A program made the translations under genes and the position numbers. Under the pieces are notes generated by a model. That model saw nothing but the letters and a program-made list of their open reading frames with translations, had not been told where the DNA came from and did no database searches. This document shows positions 33,634 to 43,591 of a stretch of DNA of 64,000 nt, in pieces; position 1 is the first letter of the stretch, and every line of letters begins with the position of its first letter. The stretch is from Candidatus Vallotia laricis (GTDB lineage: Bacteria; Pseudomonadota; Gammaproteobacteria; Burkholderiales; Burkholderiaceae). Location of the stretch: assembly GCF_020541325.1 (NCBI RefSeq), contig NZ_CP047399.1:930001-994000 (forward strand), in the 5' to 3' direction.

Positions 33634-33726
33634 GACTAGCCCCTTTTAGGATAGCTTTGTTCTAAATAACTCAGGAAATTTTCCCCTGACTCACTGTCAG
33701 TTATGGGCAATTATTGGAGAGACAAC

Positions 33727-34344
33727 ATGAAAGTAGTCGCTTTTTCGCGTAGTCATAAAGGAACTGGTGCAAGCCGCCGCCTACGTAATTTAGGAAAAAT
33801 GCCGGGTATTGTGTATGGTGCGGGCACTGAACCAAAGTTGATTGAGTTAGATCATAATGCTTTGTACCACGCAATAAACAAAGAAGCATTCCATTCGTCG
33901 ATTCTTGATCTAGAAATTTCCGGTGTAACTGAAAAAGTTTTACTGCGCGATGTCCAGTATCATCCATTCCGCCGGAAAGTGCTTCATGTAGATTTTCAAC
34001 GTGTCGACGAAAAGAAAAAGATTACCGTAAGAGTTCCGCTTCACTATATGAACCAAGAAGGATCTCCCGCAGTGAAACTTGGGGGCGGCGTGATTATGCA
34101 TGTGTTAAACGAAATTGAAGCGTCGTGCTTACCGAGCAACCTGCCTGAGTTTATTGAGGTAAACTTAGCTAACCTCGAATTAAACCAATCTTTACATGCT
34201 CAGGATGTTAGTCTACCGGCTGGCGTCGAACTAACACCTCACTGCGAGCAGGAAAACCCAGTAATTGTATCCGCAACTCTGCCTGCTAGTGTAGTATCAG
34301 ATAATGGGTCTGAGCCCCCAGAGGGCAACATGACAGCCACATAA
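33727..34344 (+). CDS. rplY: 50S ribosomal protein L25/general stress protein Ctc
   Basis: L25 of the long Ctc type, 205 residues: an N-terminal 5S-rRNA-binding domain (about 1-95, containing [12 protein letters not shown]) and a C-terminal beta domain ending in an acidic tail. The start at 33727 has GGAGAG at the proper distance; an in-frame ATG eight codons upstream is not supported. It follows prs at 93 nt and precedes pth, the usual prs-rplY-pth order. Confidence 0.96.
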   Translation: MKVVAFSRSHKGTGASRRLRNLGKMPGIVYGAGTEPKLIELDHNALYHAINKEAFHSSILDLEISGVTEKVLLRDVQYHPFRRKVLHVDFQRVDEKKKITVRVPLHYMNQEGSPAVKLGGGVIMHVLNEIEASCLPSNLPEFIEVNLANLELNQSLHAQDVSLPAGVELTPHCEQENPVIVSATLPASVVSDNGSEPPEGNMTAT

Positions 34345-34506
34345 TGTATGGACACTTGCTACAAATATCAGAAATTTACTAGAAAATAGTCTTTTATATA
34401 CACTAGTACGATGCGATACAGTTGAATTAGTTATTCTGAGCCAATCTTCTGGAGTTGTGCTGAGAGGTAGCAGTTTTTAACTAAATTCATGAATAGCAAT
34501 ACTATC

Positions 34507-35148
34507 ATGATTAAATTAATTGTCGGAATCGGCAATCCAGGCATCGAATATGTAGCTACTCGGCATAATGCAGGATTCTGGTTTATCGATCAGCTTGCGA
34601 AAAAAATAGGCGTTAAGCTGCATGATGACCGCCGATTTCACGGCGCCTATGCACAAGCGTGTCTGAGCGGTGAAGAAATTCACTTGCTAAAACCAGACAC
34701 ATTTATGAACCGGTCCGGATTATCTGTGATAGCGTTGGCAGAATTCTTTGGAATTTTGCCAAAATCTATTCTCATCGTTCATGACGAGTTAAGTTTTCTA
34801 CCGGGTATTACTAAACTAAAGTTAGGCGGTAGCAGCGGCGGCCATAATGGCTTAAAAAATATTGCCGCGCATCTGTTAACTTGGCAATATTGGCGTCTGC
34901 GCATCGGTATTGGTCATCCACGAGACTTAATGCCAGAAAGTGAGCGAGTCAAATCTAAATTTGATGTAGTGAATTTCGTTCTAAAAAACCCGCGCTCAGA
35001 GGAAAAAAATCTTATCGATATAGCTATAGATAAAAGTCTAGATCTAATACCATTAATTGTTAGGGGGGAATTCGAAGTTGCAATAATCAAGCTACGAGGT
35101 TGTATCGCACATAGAAAATCTGAATATCAGACAGAACGATTATATTAA
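34507..35148 (+). CDS. pth: Peptidyl-tRNA hydrolase
   Basis: Recycles peptidyl-tRNA released prematurely from ribosomes; 213 residues. With the ATG at 34507 the catalytic set falls on the E. coli numbers: N10, H20 (TRHNAG), N68 (FMNRSG) and D93 (HDEL), which decides this start over the in-frame ATG at 34489. No strong ribosome-binding site is visible for either. It converges with fdx, leaving 24 bp between the stop codons. Confidence 0.95.
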   Translation: MIKLIVGIGNPGIEYVATRHNAGFWFIDQLAKKIGVKLHDDRRFHGAYAQACLSGEEIHLLKPDTFMNRSGLSVIALAEFFGILPKSILIVHDELSFLPGITKLKLGGSSGGHNGLKNIAAHLLTWQYWRLRIGIGHPRDLMPESERVKSKFDVVNFVLKNPRSEEKNLIDIAIDKSLDLIPLIVRGEFEVAIIKLRGCIAHRKSEYQTERLY

Positions 35149-35172
35149 GGTTTCTCAAAGCGCGCTGTCAGC

Positions 35173-35427
<255 letters not shown>

Positions 35428-35455
35428 TTATGAACTTTCCAAGTAAATTTGGACA

Positions 35456-36121
35456 TCATGATTTTTTGAGGTTAATCTCTTGGCTTAGTAACGTATGAAT
35501 ATTTGATCTATGCAAAGCAGAAATATTCATTTGACGTGATTCTGAGCTAGATATAATATATTCTGCTACCTCAATAATCTGCATTGCCGTGGCATGAGTA
35601 AGTAATCGTGGTTTTGGGCTGCTAACCTCAGTATGAGAAGTTTGGGAAAACTTTTTCTTAAGCCACTTCTCAACCGAAGGAAATACGAACTTACTAACAT
35701 CCCCCCCCAATTGGGCGATTTCTCGAACAATAGTTCCTGAAATAAATTGATATTGATCCGATGGTGTCATAAACATCATTTCAACGTCTGGCAGAAGATA
35801 GCGATTCATTCCTGCCATCTGGAACTCATATTCAAAGTCTGATACCGCACGCAAGCCACGAACAATCACTCGGGCATTATTAGTATGCACAAAGTCTTTG
35901 AGCAACCCAGAAAAACTTATTACTTTTACGTTCGTATGATGACCCAGCACTTCCTGTGCGATTTCTAGGCGCTCGTGCAACAAGAAAAATGGCTTTTTAT
36001 TTCGACTATCAGCTACCCCAACTACCAGAGTATCGAAAATACCGGAAGCACGGCGTACCAGATCTTCGTGACCACGGGTAATCGGATCGAAAGTACCGGG
36101 ATAGACAGCGACTATCATCAA
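35456..36121 (-). CDS. coaD: Phosphopantetheine adenylyltransferase with C-terminal extension
   Basis: Penultimate step of coenzyme A synthesis. The nucleotidyltransferase core has [12 protein letters not shown] with the T/HxGH motif at about residues 15-18, the [16 protein letters not shown] segment and the [10 protein letters not shown] motif. The family protein ends near residue 160-165; this one runs to 221, so about 55-60 residues are extra and look non-homologous, as if an ancestral stop was lost. An 8-nt C tract (35701-35708, read as G8 in the coding strand) lies in codons for AQLGGD. Two adjacent ATGs begin it. Confidence 0.95.
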   Translation of the reverse strand: MMIVAVYPGTFDPITRGHEDLVRRASGIFDTLVVGVADSRNKKPFFLLHERLEIAQEVLGHHTNVKVISFSGLLKDFVHTNNARVIVRGLRAVSDFEYEFQMAGMNRYLLPDVEMMFMTPSDQYQFISGTIVREIAQLGGDVSKFVFPSVEKWLKKKFSQTSHTEVSSPKPRLLTHATAMQIIEVAEYIISSSESRQMNISALHRSNIHTLLSQEINLKKS

Positions 36122-36276
36122 TATTTCCCCTCCATGAAGAATCTAGCGGCACTATGGAAGTTAGTAGTAGTATATGAGCGGTTATGTAAAGCAGCTCGCT
36201 GGTAAGTTGGTACTTGATAATCGTAGACAGCACTATATCGCTAGTAAAAACAGCTAGTCCGCTTAGTGAATACGCA

Positions 36277-36993
36277 TTATTCACTATTTTTACGTCGCAG
36301 CAAATGATAATAAACCGCCCCAGCACGACCGTAGCGTACGATACGCCACTCTCTTAAGAATGGCTGGTCGAGTATAGAACTGCAGATAGGCTGCTCTTGA
36401 GCCCCCCATACCCCAGATAGTGATCTATTAGATTCGATATAGATTGCTCCGCCAGGCGCTATAAGCGGTAATACAGGCGGTAAGGAACGTTCTAGCAGAT
36501 CACTATCAAATGGTGGATCAAGGAATGCGATGTCAAACTCTGCCGGGGCTAGACCGGCCAGCAGCTGTAATGCGTCAGCACGCACTATTGCAATTGATTG
36601 CGTATTCAATTTTTTTCGAATTTCGCCCATTTGTGCAGTAATTCGTTCATCGCGATCAACCATTACCACACGCTTTGCGCCACGCGAGGCGGCTTCGAAG
36701 CCTAGAGCTCCAGTGCCAGCAAATAGATCTAAGCACACAAGACCATCTAGTTTTTGACCAAGCCAGTTAAATAGGGTTTCACGCACAATATCTGGTGTGG
36801 GCCTTAATGCCACTAGGTCGAGGACCGGTAACCGTGTACGCTTCCAGATACCGCCAATAAGTCGAACTTGATGCGGCGCATGACGTACTACAGTAGCATC
36901 ATATCGTAATCCCGTGTAATCTGAGAGGCGCTTATGAGGAGGAGTAGAAGCAGCAAAAGGCACGGGGCGGAGTGTACGGCATATATAGCTCAT
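36277..36993 (-). CDS. rsmD: 16S rRNA (guanine966-N2)-methyltransferase
   Basis: RsmD, 238 residues. It has a variable 40-residue N-terminus, then RLIGGIWKRTRLPV, LRPTPDIVRETLFNWLG, the SAM-binding LDLFAGTGALGFEA and the catalytic DPPF motif (FLDPPFDS). It modifies G966 of 16S rRNA during small-subunit assembly. It lies upstream of coaD on the same strand with 155 nt between. In Burkholderia M16 peptidase genes often sit between rsmD and the divergent ftsY; here only 220 bp remain. Confidence 0.95.
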   Translation of the reverse strand: MSYICRTLRPVPFAASTPPHKRLSDYTGLRYDATVVRHAPHQVRLIGGIWKRTRLPVLDLVALRPTPDIVRETLFNWLGQKLDGLVCLDLFAGTGALGFEAASRGAKRVVMVDRDERITAQMGEIRKKLNTQSIAIVRADALQLLAGLAPAEFDIAFLDPPFDSDLLERSLPPVLPLIAPGGAIYIESNRSLSGVWGAQEQPICSSILDQPFLREWRIVRYGRAGAVYYHLLRRKNSE

Positions 36994-37213
36994 CGATTTA
37001 TTCCATTATCTGTCGGGGCGCGAAAAATATACATGATCTCAGCATAAACTAATCATCTTCCCGAGAAATGTTTTAAGAGAGGCGGCCTCACTATAGTTAA
37101 TATCAAACTAAGAAAGATATTCGGCATTCTGCTAGAATGCAAGGTTTGGCGATAGCGCTCTGTTTCCGGATATAACGTCCCTCGACTATAGTATAGATAG
37201 TCTTATATGAACT

Positions 37214-38569
37214 ATGTTCAGTTTTCTAAAGCGACTTAGAAAGAGTAATACACCTGCTCAACAGCAAGATGTATCCACATCGAACTCTACCCAAATCCTG
37301 AGCACACCTAGAACGCCAATACCAGCGCTTTCTAGGCCAATATCAGTAAATCCTGTCGTCTCATTAGAGACAGAAACCTTATCCCAAGCTGGAGTCTCAC
37401 AAACGCTCACCCCTACTTTGCCAATAGCGCATGCTATGTCGCCGCTGCCCCCCCCAGACGTTACGGCTACTGAGGTATCCACTGCCTTGCCAAATACCAT
37501 AAAGCGCATGGTCTCGGAGCCCCTTTCAGAGGTGTCGATCCAATCTGCGTTCGGTGGCATATCGCAGGGCATTCATCTCAAAACCGCTGAAACCCCTACG
37601 CAAAAGCCTATTCGTGGGATAAACGAAAGGATTATTGGAACTGTTCCGCCCCCCGCTTACAATCCAGATACGAATCGCTTATGGCTTATACGATTGAAAT
37701 CAGGGCTCAATAAAACTAGCGCAGGCCTAAGTGGCATTTTTTCTAGTGTAAAGTTTAATGAGGCGTTATTTGAAAAGCTCGAAAGCGAGTTATTAATGGC
37801 TGACGTCGGCTTAGATGCTACGACTTATCTACTTAATGCCCTAAGACAGAGGGTACGCAGCGAGAAACTAACTGATACAAAACAGATTAAGCAATCATTG
37901 CGTAGGCTGTTGATCGAGTTGCTTATGCCGCTTGAGCTATCTATAGTTCTTGGCCGCGCACAACCACTAGTAATAATGATTGTTGGCGTTAATGGGGCTG
38001 GCAAGACTACAAGTATTGGTAAGCTAGCTAAGCACCTGCAGTTATTGAATCAATCAGTAATACTAGCTTCTGGCGATACGTTTCGTGCCGCTGCGCGTGA
38101 GCAGTTGGTAATCTGGGGCCAACGCAATAACATCACCGTAATTCAGCAGGAAAGCGCTGACCCTAGTGCAGTGATCTTTGACGCAGTCCATGCAGCGCGA
38201 GCTCGCCGTATGGATGTGCTAATAGCAGACACCGCTGGACGCTTACCAACCCAGCTTCATTTAATGCAGGAGCTTCGCAAGGTCAAGCGAGTAATCGGAA
38301 AAGCGATGGAGGGTGCTCCTCATGAAATACTACTAGTGCTTGATGCAAATACTGGTCAGAACACGCTAGCCCAAGTAAAAGCATTCGATGAATCACTAGG
38401 GTTAACTGGACTCATTATCACAAAGTTAGATGGTACTGCCAAGGGTGGAGTTTTAGCTGCAATCGCTCGACAACACCCGGTGCCAGTATATTTTATCGGC
38501 GTTGGTGAGAATATTGAAGATTTGCAACCTTTCGTTGCCGATGAATTTGCTGACGCCTTGCTCGGGTAA
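37214..38569 (+). CDS. ftsY: Signal recognition particle receptor FtsY
   Basis: SRP receptor GTPase of 451 residues for co-translational membrane targeting. A variable P/S/T-rich A domain (1-150) precedes the NG domain: N helices (about 165-240), G1 VNGAGKTT at 259-266, DTFRAAAREQL (289-299), G3 DTAGR (339-343), G4 TKLDGT (403-408) and a GVGE closing loop. A C8 tract (37448-37455) lies in the linker codons. It is divergent from rsmD and upstream of rpoH, as in many proteobacteria, but with no ftsE/ftsX between. Confidence 0.97.
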   Translation: MFSFLKRLRKSNTPAQQQDVSTSNSTQILSTPRTPIPALSRPISVNPVVSLETETLSQAGVSQTLTPTLPIAHAMSPLPPPDVTATEVSTALPNTIKRMVSEPLSEVSIQSAFGGISQGIHLKTAETPTQKPIRGINERIIGTVPPPAYNPDTNRLWLIRLKSGLNKTSAGLSGIFSSVKFNEALFEKLESELLMADVGLDATTYLLNALRQRVRSEKLTDTKQIKQSLRRLLIELLMPLELSIVLGRAQPLVIMIVGVNGAGKTTSIGKLAKHLQLLNQSVILASGDTFRAAAREQLVIWGQRNNITVIQQESADPSAVIFDAVHAARARRMDVLIADTAGRLPTQLHLMQELRKVKRVIGKAMEGAPHEILLVLDANTGQNTLAQVKAFDESLGLTGLIITKLDGTAKGGVLAAIARQHPVPVYFIGVGENIEDLQPFVADEFADALLG

Positions 38570-39283
38570 GCGTGCATCATAACTCCCGCTTCTGCAGTTG
38601 ATTATCTGATGCTTGGATCGGTACAACTCAATCTATCACTTTGGTAATACACATGCTCTAGATTAGCGTCTAGATTAGCGATCAGATTTCGACGACTATC
38701 TTGATATCATTATTGATAATAGTAGCTTATACATAAGGTGCACGCTTGCCTAGCATTAACTCGATCTTAAAAAATGCCAACAATTTTATTGTAACTGATT
38801 TTGAAGCTCACTAATGCCCTATAAACAAAACATAGCAAAATAATCTATTTTAGATCAAATTATCAGAAAAATTAGGTCGTGGCTAAATTAGCGGATAGGC
38901 GATTGCTTATTGATGTGGAGACTTTTTAGCTATCTGCGTGTATCTTTAAGACACATCAATCCTCATTATTTCTTAAGTGCTTTAGAAGATCCGCAACACG
39001 TGCACACATAAACCAGGTACCATGAGCAATGCTGGTAAAATCAGATGATTGCCATGAATTGGCCAAACAAACACCCTGAGCTTTCTAGAATCAATCCCGG
39101 TGTATTAGGAAACATATGTCAATAAAATAGCACCTATTAGATATGCTCTAAGAGCCACTCTTTGCGTCTCCACGCGTTAAATTAATAAGAGCTATTGTAG
39201 CTACAATAGTATTGAGTGCTAAAATGCCGGGTAGCTCCGTGTTCGTAGCAGCACGTAAAGCTGTCCACACAAGGAATATACGA
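38570..39283. other. 0.7-kb spacer between ftsY and rpoH
   Basis: No gene recognised. It contains a perfect 12-bp tandem repeat (38657-38680) and presumably the rpoH promoters, which could not be assigned by eye. Confidence 0.5.
38657..38680. repeat. 12-bp perfect tandem duplication
   Basis: TCTAGATTAGCG occurs twice in direct succession (38657-38668 and 38669-38680), followed by ATCAG. It is of the same type as the 17-18 bp duplications elsewhere in the window. Confidence 0.85.
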
Positions 39284-40210
39284 GTGTGTAATGAAATAAC
39301 CCTACCGACTACGACCTCTGAAAGCCTAGTGCCAGCGAGAGCTCGGGCGCTTTCTGCAAAGTCAATGCTTCCGGGTGCATTGGGCAATCTAGATTCCTAT
39401 ATCCAGGCCGTTAATCGTATCCCGCTGTTATCGCAAGCTGATGAAACGCGTCTTGCGACCGAATATCGCGAGCAAAATAATCTAGATGCCGCACGCGAGC
39501 TTATTCTATCACATCTTCGGCTAGTCGTATCGGTCGCACGCAACTATATGGGTTACGGTTTACCGCATGCGGACCTAATTCAGGAAGGAAATATTGGCTT
39601 GATGAAAGCCGTAAAGCGCTTCGACCCGCGCCAGAATGTACGACTAGTGTCTTATGCGATTCATTGGATTAAAGCCGAAATTCACGAATACATCCTTCGT
39701 AACTGGCGAATGGTAAAAGTCGCGACGACAAAAGCGCAGCGCAAGCTGTTCTTTAACCTGCGAAGCCATAAACAAGGCATTCAACCTTTTACACCGGACG
39801 AAATCGCAGGACTTGCGAAGGAGCTAAACGTTAAATGTGAAGAAGTAACTGAGATGGAGAGACGACTAGCTGGTGGCGATATCGTGCTCGAAACACGGTT
39901 CGAAGACGGTGAGGAATCATTCGCACCTATTGCCTACTTAGCGGACTCGCGTACTGAGCCAACTGCAGTGCTCGCTTCACGACAGAGTGATCTTCTGCAG
40001 ACAGAGGGTCTGGCTGATGCACTTAAATCACTTGATACACGTAGCCGTCGTATTATAGAAGCGCGCTGGCTGCATGTGCAGGATGATGGTTCGGGCGGCT
40101 TAACGCTTCATGATCTAGCGGACGAGTTCGGGGTCTCTGCTGAGCGAATTCGCCAAATTGAGGCGAGCGCAATGAAAAAAATGCGCGGGACGCTACTGCA
40201 CTACACATGA
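39284..40210 (+). CDS. rpoH: Heat-shock sigma factor RpoH (sigma-32)
   Basis: Alternative sigma factor of 308 residues. Region 2 (DLIQEGNIGLMKAVKRFDP, then VSYAIHWIKAEIHEYILRNW), the RpoH box AQRKLFFNLRSHK and the region 4 helix-turn-helix (LHDLADEFGVSAERIRQIEA) are all present. The GTG start at 39284 is chosen: AAGGAA lies 7 nt upstream and the first residues, (M)CNEITLPTT, then resemble MSNALTLPTT of Burkholderia. The open frame continues up to a TTG at 39212 and an ATG at 39224, which are possible but less likely. It should direct chaperone and protease genes. Confidence 0.95.
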   Translation: MCNEITLPTTTSESLVPARARALSAKSMLPGALGNLDSYIQAVNRIPLLSQADETRLATEYREQNNLDAARELILSHLRLVVSVARNYMGYGLPHADLIQEGNIGLMKAVKRFDPRQNVRLVSYAIHWIKAEIHEYILRNWRMVKVATTKAQRKLFFNLRSHKQGIQPFTPDEIAGLAKELNVKCEEVTEMERRLAGGDIVLETRFEDGEESFAPIAYLADSRTEPTAVLASRQSDLLQTEGLADALKSLDTRSRRIIEARWLHVQDDGSGGLTLHDLADEFGVSAERIRQIEASAMKKMRGTLLHYT

Positions 40211-40421
40211 GTTTTTCGAAACTCGCTAGAATTAGCCAACCCAGCGTTTGGTTTATGCTGTGATACGTCTATAGACAATAATACATAGATACCCAAGGTA
40301 ATGTAGTAAAACTGCAGAAGTTTAGCGAGTCTAAGTCATTGCTTCTTACGTACCCTGTCTATAAAATAAGTTTGTTGAAATCTCGTTTTCCAACGAAGAA
40401 CATGAAAAATTAAGTCTAGTC

Positions 40422-40435
40422 ATGACATTTGTCAT
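40422..40435 (+). promoter_or_regulatory. Palindromic candidate operator upstream of the cyd operon
   Basis: ATGACATTTGTCAT is a perfect 14-bp palindrome 42 nt before the cydP start, where an activator or repressor of bd oxidase could bind. It does not match the FNR consensus TTGATNNNNATCAA. The regulator is unknown. Confidence 0.35.
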
Positions 40436-40477
40436 AGTACCGATACTAATTACACCGCCCTTGCGCAGCAGCCTAGT

Positions 40478-40675
40478 ATGCTAGCATGGATACTGCAACG
40501 CCCTAAATTAGTTCGAGAGCTAATTGGGGTAGTAATAGCTAAATTCGTTATTTTGCTGATCTTTAAGTATACGTTATTTAGTTATCCTCAGACATTGCAC
40601 ATGGAACTGCCACCAGCTCAGGTCGCTCAGGCGCTGTTGTCTATCCCAGCTTTACATTCTGCCAGCTTCAGGTAA
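40478..40675 (+). CDS. cydP: Putative small cytochrome bd oxidase subunit CydP
   Basis: Small protein of 65 residues: a basic N-terminal stretch (RPKLVRELIG), one transmembrane helix (about 17-33, VVIAKFVILLIFKYTLF) and a C-terminal tail with MELPPAQVAQALL. This is the layout of the CydP proteins encoded just upstream of cydA in Burkholderia and relatives. The stop lies 5 nt before the cydA start, so the genes are probably cotranscribed. Identification rests on position and pattern because the protein is short. Confidence 0.75.
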   Translation: MLAWILQRPKLVRELIGVVIAKFVILLIFKYTLFSYPQTLHMELPPAQVAQALLSIPALHSASFR

Positions 40676-40680
40676 TTATC

Positions 40681-42240
40681 ATGATCAGTAGCGAAGTCGT
40701 TGACCTTTCACGGCTACAGTTCGCCATTACTGCGCTGTACCATTTTCTTTTCGTTCCTCTGACGCTGGGTTTATCTTGGTTATTAGTCATCATGGAAGCT
40801 CTTTATGTGATGACACGAAAGCAAGTCTATAAGGATATGTCCCAGTTCTGGGCTAAGTTATTCGGTATTAACTTTGCGATGGGCATAGTAACCGGAATTA
40901 CTCTAGAATTTCAGTTCGGTACGAACTGGTCTTACTACTCTCATTATGTCGGAGACATTTTCGGAGTGCCATTAGCGGTAGAAGGTCTGATGGCGTTTTT
41001 CCTTGAATCAACTTTCGTGGGGCTAATGTTTTTTGGTTGGAACAGACTATCGCGCGTTGGACATCTGATCGTTACTTTCCTTGTGGCACTTGGCTCAAAC
41101 TTATCAGCATTATGGATTCTGATTGCTAACGGCTGGATGAATCATCCAGTTGGCGCCTCGTTCAATTATAAGACCATGCGCATGGAACTCACGAGTCTTA
41201 CTGAGGTGTTATTTAATCCAGTCGCTCAGCTTAAGTTTGTTCATACCGTGTCTGCGGGCTATGTAACGGCGGCGATGTTCGTGCTTGGCATATCTTCTTG
41301 GTACTTGCTGAAAAAGCGTGATGTTACTTTTGCATGGAGATCGTTTGCCGTCTCGGCTGCATTTGGTTTAATCTCAACTTTAAGCGTGATTGTACTCGGC
41401 GATGAGTCAGGTTACACGATCGGAAAAGTCCAAAAAGAGAAGCTTGCTGCGATTGAATCCGAATGGACTACCGAGTCTCCTCCAGCCACGTTTACTATCT
41501 TTGGATTTCCAAATCAAGAGGGGCAGTGCACGGATTATGCACTTCGCATACCTTACGTGCTAGGATTAATTGCTACGCGCTCAATCGACAAACCTGTAGT
41601 CGGGCTGTGCGATTTGATCTCTCAGAACGAGCAGCGTATCCAAGATGGTATCGTCGCTTATCGGGCATTACAAAAGATAAAACAAGGTGATACATCCGAT
41701 GCAACACATGCGATATTTGACTCCTATAAAAACAATCTAGGCTACGGTCTACTTGTGAAGCGCTATGCACCAGACGTACTAAATGCGACTAATGCGCAAA
41801 TCTCCGAGACAGCTAAACACTCTATCCCCCCCGTAGCACCAGTATTTTGGTCTTTCCGGATGATGGTTGGTTTAGGGATTTTATTCTTTATAACATTCAT
41901 ATTCGCTTTTTGGTTTTGCGCTACACGCAGTCTAACGCATAAGCGTCGGCGCTGGTTCCTACATTGGTGTACTTTAGCGATCCCGTTACCGTGGTTAGCA
42001 TCTGAGTTTGGATGGATTGTTGCTGAAATAGGCCGTCAACCATGGACGATAACTGGTGTACTACCAACCTTTTTATCAGCCTCTAGCCTAGCACCTTTAG
42101 ATCTGTACCTAAGTATTAGTGGGTTTATCGTATTTTATACAGCGTTATTTATTATCGAGATAACTCTAATGTTCAAGTATGCAAGGCTTGGACCATCATC
42201 CCTACATACTGGACGGTATAGCTATGAGCAACCGCACTAG
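40681..42240 (+). CDS. cydA: Cytochrome bd ubiquinol oxidase subunit I
   Basis: Haem-bearing subunit of the bd-type quinol oxidase, 519 residues, with about nine transmembrane helices. Likely haem ligands are H21 (ALYHFLFVPL, b595), H188 (KFVHTVSAGY) and M394 or M395 (SFRMMVGLG, b558). The quinol-binding Q-loop begins at GYTIGKVQKEKLAAIE (245-260) and is of the long type, matching the presence of CydX. A C7 run (41826-41832) sits in the Q-loop codons. It lies in the order cydP-cydA-cydB-cydX and provides high-affinity respiration from ubiquinol. Confidence 0.97.
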   Translation: MISSEVVDLSRLQFAITALYHFLFVPLTLGLSWLLVIMEALYVMTRKQVYKDMSQFWAKLFGINFAMGIVTGITLEFQFGTNWSYYSHYVGDIFGVPLAVEGLMAFFLESTFVGLMFFGWNRLSRVGHLIVTFLVALGSNLSALWILIANGWMNHPVGASFNYKTMRMELTSLTEVLFNPVAQLKFVHTVSAGYVTAAMFVLGISSWYLLKKRDVTFAWRSFAVSAAFGLISTLSVIVLGDESGYTIGKVQKEKLAAIESEWTTESPPATFTIFGFPNQEGQCTDYALRIPYVLGLIATRSIDKPVVGLCDLISQNEQRIQDGIVAYRALQKIKQGDTSDATHAIFDSYKNNLGYGLLVKRYAPDVLNATNAQISETAKHSIPPVAPVFWSFRMMVGLGILFFITFIFAFWFCATRSLTHKRRRWFLHWCTLAIPLPWLASEFGWIVAEIGRQPWTITGVLPTFLSASSLAPLDLYLSISGFIVFYTALFIIEITLMFKYARLGPSSLHTGRYSYEQPH

Positions 42241-42270
42241 TGTGACACTATAATAGCCTACGAAAGCTTC

Positions 42271-43440
42271 ATGGACAAAGTCTTTGTTATATTACAATCT
42301 ATGATTGACTATCCAACTTTGAAGGTCATTTGGTGGGCACTAATTGGCTTCTTGCTGCTTGGATTTGCACTTACCGATGGATTCGATATGGGTGTCGGCA
42401 TACTTCTACCGTTCATTGGTAAGACCGATACCGAACGTCGTGTCATAATCAATGCAATTGGTCCGACCTGGGAGGGTAACCAGGTCTGGCTAATCACAGC
42501 CGGCGGCGCAATATTCGCTGCATGGCCGTTAGTTTATGCCGCCTCCTTTTCCGGCTTCTATTTTGCAATGCTATTGGTATTGTTTGCACTTTTTATGCGA
42601 CCCGTGGGCTTTGAGTACCGTGCTAAACGCGACGATCCACGGTGGCATGCAAGCTGGGACTGGGCCTTGTTTGCCGGTAGCGCAATTCCAGCACTGGTAT
42701 TTGGTATCGTGTTTGGCAACTTGCTTCAAGGCGTTCCATTTTATTTAGACCCAGAGATGCGTGTAACTTATCATGGTAGCTTCTTCGGGCTTTTAAACCC
42801 ATTTGCACTACTATGTGGTACGATCAGTCTCGGTATGCTAATCGCTCACGGTGCAGCGTTTCTGCGCATAAAAACTGATGGGGCAATAGCTCACCGTTCA
42901 TCGTATGTGTTATTTATCGCGGCACTAATTACAGTTGTATTATTTATCATAGCAGGCATCCTCATAGCTACCCAGATCACGGGCTTCAAAATTACTCAGG
43001 CAGCACCACTAGACGCAGCGGCTAACCCACTGCTGAAGCGCGTAATTACTGCACCTGGTCTATGGATATCAAACTATGCTGCATATCCGTGGACTATGCT
43101 TGCGCCTGCAATTAGTATTGCAGCTGGTATGCTGGCACCATTGCTTGCACTATCGAGTCTTACCATATTGAATTTTATTATGACGGGGCTATTAGTGATT
43201 GGTATAATCCTGACCGCGGGTATTTCAATGTTTCCATTTGTTATGCCATCATCAATAAATCCAATTAGTAGCCTGACGTTATGGGACTCGACATCGAGTT
43301 ACCTTACACTAAGCATTATGCTGTTTATCGTAATTATATTTATGCCACTAATAATTTTATACACTGGATGGGTCTATCATGTAATGTGGGGTAAGGTAAC
43401 CGAACAAGGGGTAAAAGGTAATACGCACTCGATGTATTAA
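42271..43440 (+). CDS. cydB: Cytochrome bd ubiquinol oxidase subunit II
   Basis: Partner subunit of CydA, 389 residues, about eight transmembrane helices. Typical family segments are [23 protein letters not shown] near the N-terminus (DGFD motif, residues 37-40), [15 protein letters not shown] (67-81) and a C-terminal [11 protein letters not shown] segment. The gene starts 30 nt after cydA and is followed by cydX 34 nt later. No defect is seen. Confidence 0.97.
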   Translation: MDKVFVILQSMIDYPTLKVIWWALIGFLLLGFALTDGFDMGVGILLPFIGKTDTERRVIINAIGPTWEGNQVWLITAGGAIFAAWPLVYAASFSGFYFAMLLVLFALFMRPVGFEYRAKRDDPRWHASWDWALFAGSAIPALVFGIVFGNLLQGVPFYLDPEMRVTYHGSFFGLLNPFALLCGTISLGMLIAHGAAFLRIKTDGAIAHRSSYVLFIAALITVVLFIIAGILIATQITGFKITQAAPLDAAANPLLKRVITAPGLWISNYAAYPWTMLAPAISIAAGMLAPLLALSSLTILNFIMTGLLVIGIILTAGISMFPFVMPSSINPISSLTLWDSTSSYLTLSIMLFIVIIFMPLIILYTGWVYHVMWGKVTEQGVKGNTHSMY

Positions 43441-43474
43441 ATAGTGCTTACTTCAACAAACTAATTAAATAAAA

Positions 43475-43591
43475 ATGTGGTACATGATCTGGATATTAAG
43501 TGTTAGTGTCGCACTTTCTTTTGGCATTATTAATGGAATGTGGCTTGAGATGGATTACGACGCAGAAGAGATGAAATCGTCTAAAGAGTAA
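43475..43591 (+). CDS. cydX: Cytochrome bd oxidase small subunit CydX
   Basis: A 38-residue single-helix protein: MWYMIWILSVSVALSFGI, then an N-GMWLE-type segment and an acidic tail (EMDYDAEEMKSSKE). This is the CydX/YbgT pattern, with the conserved N-terminal MWY and the W-E pair after the helix; the protein stabilises the CydAB haems. It lies 34 nt after cydB and closes the operon. It is shorter than the usual cut-off for gene finders and easily missed. Confidence 0.93.
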   Translation: MWYMIWILSVSVALSFGIINGMWLEMDYDAEEMKSSKE

